Part shown: positions 14,634-18,778 of the stretch, piece by piece
How positions within the stretch are numbered: the stretch's first letter is position 1
Layout of the letters: every line of letters begins with the position of its first letter
From: Actinomycetes bacterium
GTDB lineage: Bacteria; Actinomycetota; Acidimicrobiia; Acidimicrobiales; Palsa-688
DNA: 18,778 bases
NCBI GenBank assembly: GCA_021827285.1
Contig: JAKAWM010000005.1
Span: 1-18,778 of the forward strand
Direction of reading: 5' to 3'
Position numbers and translations under genes: made by a program
Notes under the pieces: model-generated
Databases searched by the model: none
Seen by the model: only the letters and a program-made list of their open reading frames with translations
What the model was told of the DNA's origin: nothing

Positions 14634-15767
14634 GGCACGGTAGTAGCAAGCCGTTGGCGCATAGCTCGTCGCCATGGCTGCCCAGGTAGCCAGACCGGCC
14701 ATAACCATGAGCCGCCGCCTGGTGCCCAGGCCGGCCAAAGCCATCAATGGGGGAGCTACGTAGGTCACTCCCATACCTGCCAGCGTCCCGAGTAAAAGGG
14801 CCGGGTTGTGCCCGAGTTGCGTGTAGGCATTGCGGGACACCATCTCCCATATGCCCGCCAGGGACGGGTAGCGTCGCAGGCTCTGTACCGCGGGCGCTTG
14901 GTCGGGCGGTCGCCCACCTCCCGCCAGCCCGAGCCAGATGTCTGAACCTGCCCCTTTTAGCACCTTGGCCAAAGCGACATCGTCGATTGTGTTACCGGCA
15001 ATGGCCTCCACCCCGCCTGCGGCTTCCAGCGCCTTTAACCTTACGAGCAGGCAACCGCCCGCTGCGGCTGCCGTCTTACGGGACGGGTCGTTCACCCAGG
15101 AGCGAGGGTACAGCTGGGAGAAGAAGTAGACGAAGGCCGGCAGCAGGAGGCGCTCCCAACGGGTTGGCTCGTTGTTGTCCGGGCCGATGAGCCGGGCCAT
15201 CAGCGAAACGGCCTCTCGGCCACCACCGATCGCCGAAGTCACCAGCCGGCGCAGGGACCCCGGCGGGTGGGTTATGTCGGCGTCGGTGAACAGCAGCCAT
15301 TCGGGTCTGGGACGGCTCCGCCGAGCGAGGTCGGCTCCTCGGGCCATGGCCCAGGGTTTGCCCGCCCACCCGTCGGGGGGCGCAGGTACTTCGAGCACAG
15401 TAAGGGAAAGGGGGGTCGGGCCAGCTGCACGAGCGAGCTGACGGGCAACGTCTCCCGTGCGGTCTGTGCTGCCTCCATCGACCAGGATCACTTGCGCTGT
15501 TCCCGGGTAGTCCTGCCACAACAGATGGGGCAGGGTGGAGGGGAGGAGCTCACTCTCGTTGCGGGCGGGGACGATTACCGCTAGTGGTGGCCAGGTTGGG
15601 CACGGTCTGGTGGTGGTCTCGGCCTCGGCTTGCGTCCCGGTCCGGGGCGGGTAGGCGGCAACCGGCTCGGCCGGGCGCTCAGGCGGCAACCCCGCACCGG
15701 TTGACCAGAACCGGCCCCGGCCGGCCAGGAGGACCGCCCAGATAGCGGCTGGGACCAGGGAGGACAA
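14496..15767 (-). CDS. hpnB: hopene-associated glycosyltransferase HpnB-type (GT2)
   Basis: A 423-residue family 2 glycosyltransferase. An N-terminal hydrophobic segment at about 5-16 precedes a Pro-rich linker. The nucleotide-sugar domain follows: AVIVPARNESELLPSTL at about 63-79, ILVDGGSTDRTGD at 94-106, and the metal-binding DxD in LLFTDADITHPP (D162, D164). VNDPSRKTAAAAGGCLLVR at about 225-243 and the acceptor-side NTIDDVALAK and QSLRRYPSLAGIWEMVSR are typical of HpnB. Three or so transmembrane helices close the protein. HpnB is linked to hopanoid synthesis, but no other hpn gene lies here. The start is TTG at 15767, the only candidate before an upstream stop, and is uncertain. The 3' end overlaps the MFS gene. 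Confidence 0.88.
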   Translation of the reverse strand: MSSLVPAAIWAVLLAGRGRFWSTGAGLPPERPAEPVAAYPPRTGTQAEAETTTRPCPTWPPLAVIVPARNESELLPSTLPHLLWQDYPGTAQVILVDGGSTDRTGDVARQLARAAGPTPLSLTVLEVPAPPDGWAGKPWAMARGADLARRSRPRPEWLLFTDADITHPPGSLRRLVTSAIGGGREAVSLMARLIGPDNNEPTRWERLLLPAFVYFFSQLYPRSWVNDPSRKTAAAAGGCLLVRLKALEAAGGVEAIAGNTIDDVALAKVLKGAGSDIWLGLAGGGRPPDQAPAVQSLRRYPSLAGIWEMVSRNAYTQLGHNPALLLGTLAGMGVTYVAPPLMALAGLGTRRRLMVMAGLATWAAMATSYAPTACYYRASAASGLALPLVASLYCAMTVSSACQYHRRRAPHPDRNSLPSPAGP

Positions 15768-15940
15768 GGTAAGGGTATCGAGATGTTGGTTGTTCCCATG
15801 CGGGCCTCGAGATATGGCCGGAGCCTACTCGGGCGGTACGGGCGAGTATCTGGCCGAGTTGACGTGCGCCTCGTCCCCGCCGGGGTCGCGAACTTGGTCA
15901 TGGTCGCCGTGCCCAGCCCCCGAGCGGGAGCGGCTACAGG

Positions 15941-15946
15941 TATGCT
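15941..15946 (+). promoter_or_regulatory. probable -10 hexamer of tRNA-Leu
   Basis: TATGCT lies 27 nt before the mature tRNA 5' end, the same hexamer as at the vapB start. No clear -35 is visible. The rest of the 206-bp gap before tRNA-Leu shows no gene. Confidence 0.4.
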
Positions 15947-15973
15947 GACTGGTTGCCGGGCGACCGGCGCCAC

Positions 15974-16057
15974 GTCGGAGTGGCGGAATAGGTATACGCG
16001 CTAGCTTGAGGTGCTAGTGGGCGCAAGCCCGTGGGGGTTCAAGTCCCCCCTCCGACA
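15974..16057 (+). tRNA. tRNA-Leu (anticodon GAG)
   Basis: A class II tRNA of 84 nt. The acceptor stem pairs GTCGGAG with CTCCGAC. The anticodon stem CTAGC/GCTAG encloses loop TTGAGGT, giving anticodon GAG. A long variable arm TGGGCGCAAGCCCG is present, the T-arm loop is TTCAAGT and the discriminator is A. No CCA is encoded. The DNA immediately downstream turns into pseudogenes and mobile-element remains, which suggests this tRNA served as an integration target. Confidence 0.96.
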
Positions 16058-16131
16058 CGGACGAAAGAGCTGGTAGAGGCGGTAGAAGCCAGCAGATCGG
16101 GGTTCTCGTCCCCACCCCCCGGTAGTTTTGC

Positions 16132-16159
16132 GGACACAGATTGGACACGAAGCGTGTCC
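16132..16159. repeat. GGACAC repeats and hairpin downstream of tRNA-Leu
   Basis: GGACAC occurs at 16132-16137 and again at 16143-16148, 11 bp apart. The second copy starts a perfect inverted repeat GGACACG-AAG-CGTGTCC (16143-16159). One-turn spacing plus a dyad beside a tRNA would suit recombinase binding sites, but no integrase is linked to it here. Nothing else recognisable lies in 16058-16247. Confidence 0.4.
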
Positions 16160-16247
16160 GGTGGGCACCCCGGACGGTGAGCCGTCGACGGGCCAAGCCC
16201 AAACGGCCGGTGTCGACGCGAACGCACCCCAGTTCGGGTGGACGACC

Positions 16248-16684
16248 ATGACAGAGGTGGGTTTCAAGGCTCTGCGAGACTTTGCCGGCCACGCGGTCCC
16301 GCTGCCTGACTCCTGGCCAGAGGACTTGAGCCGACCGGTGTTCTTGGTGCCGGAAGACCCCGAGCACTTCGGCTGGAGTGTCCGGTGCGACAAGATCTCG
16401 ATGAGCTTCGGGTCCGGCCAACGCAGGCTCCCTGAGCTCTCCATCGAGGAGTCGCTGGACGGGCTTGGTTACCCAGCAGTGATCGGGACAAGGCCCTCTG
16501 GCACGATGAGCAAGAACCCTCCTCCGCCTCGAGCCCTCCGGCCTGACGGCAGCATTACCCGGTCCTCCGTATCGTGTACCCCGACGGCGCTCTGCAAATC
16601 GACTGCTTCCGCGTCACCCGCGAGAGACTCATCCAGATCGGCTACTCGCTGAAGCCGTTTGACCTCGCCCCTCATTGGCTGTGA
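16248..16684 (+). pseudogene. frameshifted gene of unknown function
   Basis: Two plus-strand frames look coding in succession. The first starts at ATG 16248 (MTEVGFKALRDFAG) and carries PVFLVPEDPEHFGWSVRC and LPELSIEESLDGLGYP until about 16500-16545. The second runs from about 16547 to the TGA at 16682-16684 with YPVLRIVYPDGALQIDC and LIQIGYSLKPFDLAPHWL. They are offset by one base, so a single indel near 16547 would rejoin them into a protein of about 145 residues. It resembles a small soluble cytoplasmic protein, and I recognise no family. A sequencing error is an alternative to true decay. It stands between tRNA-Leu and a DinB remnant, in a stretch that otherwise looks degraded. Confidence 0.55.
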
Positions 16685-16740
16685 TCCGAGGCTGTGCCCG
16701 GTCGGTTCGAGTTCACAGACGCCAGCTGCCGGTCTTACAT

Positions 16741-16860
16741 GAAGTCCACACCACGCGAGACGTGATCCTCCACATGATCGAAGAGACAGCGCGCCACGCA
16801 GGGCACCTCGACCTCGCACGAGAGCTGATCGACGGGAGCACGGGCCTGGGGCCACGCTGA
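16741..16860 (+). pseudogene. C-terminal remnant of a DinB/DUF664 family protein
   Basis: The frame ending at the TGA at 16858-16860 contains DVILHMIEETARHAGHLDL followed by ARELIDGSTGLGPR. This is the final helix pair of actinobacterial DUF664/mini-DinB proteins, whose motif HMIEExARHxGHxDxLRExIDG includes metal-binding His residues. A full protein is about 160-170 residues; only about the last 37 are recognisable and no proper start precedes them. The rest has been lost or shifted out of frame. It follows the frameshifted gene directly and supports the view that this region is decaying. Confidence 0.7.
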
Positions 16861-17186
16861 CCGACATGGATGCACCGAAGCGGAGCGCGACCTCGGGCCC
16901 AGGCGTTGAGGTAAGTCGTTAGGCCCCCCTGTGCCAGCGGAGGGTAGTGGCCACCATCGCGCCAGATCGCCCCGTTTAGGGGGTACGCAGAAACGCCAGT
17001 AGCCACACGGTAATTCGCGCCAGTACGACGGCGATGCGCTCTGGGAATGTGGGCACGGCCGACGACAGAACGTTCGCTGTGCTGGGCCCAGGCCAGTTCG
17101 CGGGGTCGGGCGCAGACGGCGCAACCCGGCGGTGGCCTCGGCCCTGGCTTCCCAGGCCGTCGCAGCCACCGCCGTATGCTGGTGGC
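16861..17186. other. 326-bp stretch without a recognisable gene
   Basis: No frame on either strand gives a credible protein; the long minus-strand frame across it reads Arg/Pro/Ser-rich and antisense to vapBC. Near the right end TATGCT at 17174-17179 serves as the probable vapB -10. The stretch may be scrambled element DNA. Confidence 0.5.
17174..17179 (+). promoter_or_regulatory. -10 hexamer for a leaderless vapBC transcript
   Basis: TATGCT (TANNNT) is followed after 7 nt by the ATG at 17187. No Shine-Dalgarno sequence competes with it. Confidence 0.45.
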
Positions 17187-17432
17187 ATGAGTGCACTTGG
17201 TGACGACAACCTACGTGAGCTGGTCGTTGCCGGCGACGGGAGCATCCCGGCCGACCAACTGCGCAAGCTCGGGTTGCTGCCCGGCGCTCACTTGCGGGTA
17301 GTCGAGGCGCTCTTGGTGCCCAGTGGCGGGCGCCTGGCGGGCTCGCTCCCAGAGTTCGCCGACTTGGCCTGGGAGGATTTTGAGCGTGGCAGCGAGCTTG
17401 CCCGCCGGGACGCCGAAACCTCGTGCGGGTAG
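17187..17432 (+). CDS. AbrB-type antitoxin (VapB-like)
   Basis: An 81-residue protein. The N-terminal swapped-hairpin AbrB/MazE-like DNA-binding fold is seen in VVAGDGSIPADQLRKLGLLPGAHLRVVE, here cited in parts: GSIPADQLRKLGLLPG and AHLRVVEA, at about 18-41. The C-terminal part (FADLAWEDFERGSELARRDAE) is acidic and helical, as expected for the toxin-neutralising tail. It would bind and mask the PIN toxin and repress the shared promoter. The ATG at 17187 gives the conventional length; the longer upstream frame is non-coding in style. Its stop overlaps the toxin start by 10 bp. Both genes look intact although their neighbours are broken. Confidence 0.82.
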   Translation: MSALGDDNLRELVVAGDGSIPADQLRKLGLLPGAHLRVVEALLVPSGGRLAGSLPEFADLAWEDFERGSELARRDAETSCG

Positions 17433-17821
17433 TCGCAGACTCCCACGCTATTGTCTGGTACGTCCAAGGCTCCAAGCGGCTCTCGGGGCGCGCCAACGAG
17501 GTACTGGCGGAGGCGGAAGCCGCGAGGTCGTTGGTGGTGTCGGTGGCCACGCTTATCGACCTGTGGTACGTGAGCCAGACGACCCAGTCGGTCACGGCCG
17601 AGCAGCTCGGGGCGCTGCGCGAGCGTCTTGGCTCGTCGGAGGCCGTTGTCCTTGAGCCGGTGACTGCCACCATCGCGGACGCCACGACCACCATCCCCAG
17701 GGCCAGTGTCCCCGACCCCTGGGACCGGTTGATCATGGCGACCGCGATTGCCCTTCAGGCCCCTTTGGTGACCAGGGACTCCGCAATCCGGGCTTCGGGG
17801 TTGGTGGAGAGCATCTGGTGA
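17423..17821 (+). CDS. PIN-domain ribonuclease toxin (VapC-like)
   Basis: A 132-residue PIN domain, the usual VapC length. The visible acidic residues are D6 (VVADSHAIVWY), D98 and D101 (VPDPWDRLIMATAIAL) and D119 (LVTRDSAI), the Mg-binding set of PIN RNases. The usual central Glu after Leu-Trp (SLWE) is Tyr here (ATLIDLWYV). D46, three residues earlier, may take its place, as in what I recall as an actinobacterial LIDLWYV subgroup. VapC toxins cut tRNA or rRNA; the target is unknown. The start is GTG at 17423, overlapping the antitoxin stop. The gene ends 6 bp before the convergent integrase remnant. Confidence 0.88.
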   Translation: MRVVADSHAIVWYVQGSKRLSGRANEVLAEAEAARSLVVSVATLIDLWYVSQTTQSVTAEQLGALRERLGSSEAVVLEPVTATIADATTTIPRASVPDPWDRLIMATAIALQAPLVTRDSAIRASGLVESIW

Positions 17822-17827
17822 GCAGCG

Positions 17828-18331
17828 CTACCTGGCCGCCCCGGCAATGAAGGCGGCCACCACGTAGGTGGCGTGGCGATCGAGCGACACCCGGGCGCGG
17901 TCATAGCGCATGGTGGTCCTCGGGTCGGCGTGAGAGGCGGCCTCCCGTACGTCTCGGAGAGGTACGCTGGCGTCTAGGGCAGCAGTGATGAAGGCATGCC
18001 TCAAGGTGTGCGGGCCGACCGGCTTGGTAATGTCGGCGCGACGGCTGACCCGGTGGACGATGCGTGCCGCCCCGTGGCGGTCGAGGCGCTTCCCGTCGGG
18101 GCCGAGGAACAGCGGTCCGTCGCTCCTCTCGCCGATGGCCCGGGCGGTGCGCGGTGCCAGCGGGACGGTCACGACCTTGCCCCCTTTCCGCAAGATCGTC
18201 AGGGTCCGATGACCGCGCTCCAGTCCGAGCGCCTCGATGTTGGCCCCGGTGGCTTCGGAGACCCTGAGCCCGTTCAGGGCGAGCAAGGAAATGAGGGCGT
18301 GCTCGGGTGCGGGGCCAAGCCCGGCCGCCAC
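17828..18331 (-). pseudogene. integrase (tyrosine recombinase), catalytic domain only
   Basis: The minus-strand frame encodes a XerC-like catalytic domain. The first Arg is in LNGLRVSEATG, the Lys in ILRKGGKVVTVPL, the His-x-x-Arg in PVGPHTLRHAF, the second His in AASHADPRTT and the nucleophilic Tyr in MRYDRAR, with the C-terminal ATYVVAAFIAG. All catalytic residues survive. The N-terminal SAM-like core-binding domain is absent: upstream of about 18331 the frame continues only as low-complexity sequence antisense to a Clp-N fragment. The gene is therefore cut at a junction. The frame has no stop codons, which points to a recent break. It is a different copy from the remnant at 6822-7043. Confidence 0.88.
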
Positions 18332-18335
18332 CGAC

Positions 18336-18656
18336 GAAACGGGCCGAGCCCCGATAACCACGGGCCAGTTGCTCGCCGCGATGGTCGCCGACACCGACAG
18401 CCAGGCGGCCCGGGCCCTCGCCGCCCTGGGAGTCAGTGCTGAAGCTGTCAGCGCCGCACTCGCGCAGGTCCCCGTGGCTGGCACGACCGACGAGATCCCG
18501 CCCGCGCAAGGCATGGCCGTCACCATCGGCGGGACCACGGCGCTCATCAGCGACCCAGACGTCGTTGCCACCCTTCAACGACTGAGCGCCGACCAGCTCC
18601 GGGAGCTCATCCGGAAAGCCATCGGACCTGAAAACCCCGGCCAAGCCGCTGGGTGA
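18336..18656 (+). pseudogene. C-terminal part of a Clp N-terminal repeat protein
   Basis: From about GRAPITTGQLLAAM onwards the plus frame matches the second half of a Clp-N (Clp R) domain: TGQLLAAMVADTDSQAARAL followed by ALGVSAEAVSAALAQVP. A tail DEIPPAQGMAVTIGG and LQRLSADQLRELIRKAIG then runs to the stop at 18654-18656. Stand-alone Clp-N proteins of Actinobacteria have two such repeats; here the first repeat and the start are missing. The break coincides, within about 10 bp, with the break in the opposite-strand integrase. No AAA domain follows. Confidence 0.72.
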
Positions 18657-18698
18657 CCTTGCCAGTGGCTAGTGCTCTGACCGCAAAGGTTTGCGCGC

Positions 18699-18712
18699 CA
18701 AACGTGTGTTCG
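18699..18712. promoter_or_regulatory. SOS box (LexA-binding site) candidate
   Basis: The minus strand reads CGAACACACGTTTG, which fits every position of the mycobacterial SOS consensus CGAACRNRYGTTYG. The gene it would control must lie beyond the right edge or be lost, since no start codon follows on the plus strand within the window. Confidence 0.6.
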
Positions 18713-18719
18713 ACACGAG

Positions 18720-18731
18720 GTGTAATTACAC
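18720..18731. repeat. 12-bp perfect palindrome near the right edge
   Basis: GTGTAATTACAC is self-complementary and lies 7 bp after the SOS box. It could be part of the same promoter region. A GGAGGG at 18753-18758 is not followed by a start codon in the window. Confidence 0.5.
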
Positions 18732-18778
18732 TCTTGGTACTTGTACAGCTACGGAGGGCAACCGAAAGAGCCCGAAGG

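Noticed and set aside
16014..16421. Minus-strand ORF overlapping tRNA-Leu
   Set aside because: Its C-terminal residues are the reverse translation of the tRNA itself, a common false protein in databases.
16735..17736. 333-residue minus-strand ORF opposite vapBC
   Set aside because: Low-complexity Arg/Ser/Pro composition, no conserved motif, and antisense to two recognisable genes.
18332..18571. N-terminal 80 residues of the open integrase frame
   Set aside because: The Ala/Ser/Val-rich sequence is antisense to the Clp-N fragment and unlike any recombinase N-terminus, so the integrase was ended at the junction.
18751..18778. GGAGGG as ribosome site of a gene at the right edge
   Set aside because: No ATG, GTG or TTG follows within the window, leaving a spacing too long for a Shine-Dalgarno site.
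1..18778. CRISPR array, insertion sequence ends or rRNA
   Set aside because: No regularly spaced repeat series, no transposase with flanking inverted ends and no rRNA-like stretch was seen.

Overview
This window is high-GC bacterial chromosome with an actinobacterial character. The evidence is family-level: a DUF2630 protein, an Ada-AlkA fusion, a CMRxHG-type lipoprotein, a MarR/MFS pair starting at GTG, and gltX beside tRNA-Gln(CUG). Several genes also have a TANNNT hexamer 6-7 nt before the start codon, as in actinobacterial leaderless transcripts. Placement in or near the Acidimicrobiia is an inference from the overall protein style and was not tested.

Left part (1-9885): tRNA-Gln, gltX and a primary-like sigma factor lie in one direction on the minus strand. 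A divergent DUF2630 gene, a LysR regulator and a doubtful small membrane ORF follow. Next come a MetE-like zinc methyltransferase and a two-TM RCK potassium channel whose selectivity filter is not canonical. A decayed tyrosine-recombinase C-terminus lies just upstream of a tRNA with anticodon CAU. An OmpR/histidine-kinase pair is then divergent from a lipoprotein built from two copies of a cysteine-containing repeat.

Middle part (9886-16057): an F420H2:NADP oxidoreductase-like gene converges on a DNA-alkylation repair operon in which ada-alkA overlaps ogt. A short intergenic region with a perfect 7-bp inverted repeat separates this operon from a divergent marR-MFS exporter operon. An orphan hpnB-type glycosyltransferase converges on the exporter with a 138-bp overlap. 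tRNA-Leu(GAG) closes this section.

Right part (16058-18778): this looks like the worn remains of one or more integrated elements next to tRNA-Leu. It holds a frameshifted unknown gene, the last segment of a DinB/DUF664 protein, an apparently intact AbrB-type VapB / PIN VapC module, an integrase catalytic domain without its N-terminus and, abutting it head to head, the C-terminal part of a Clp-N-repeat protein. A consensus-fitting actinobacterial SOS box lies in the last 80 bases.

Most of the window is ordinary core chromosome. I found no convincing new multi-gene system. The objects most worth a second look are the duplicated-repeat lipoprotein beside the two-component system, the channel filter, the PIN active-site substitution, and the integrase/Clp scar next to the toxin-antitoxin pair.
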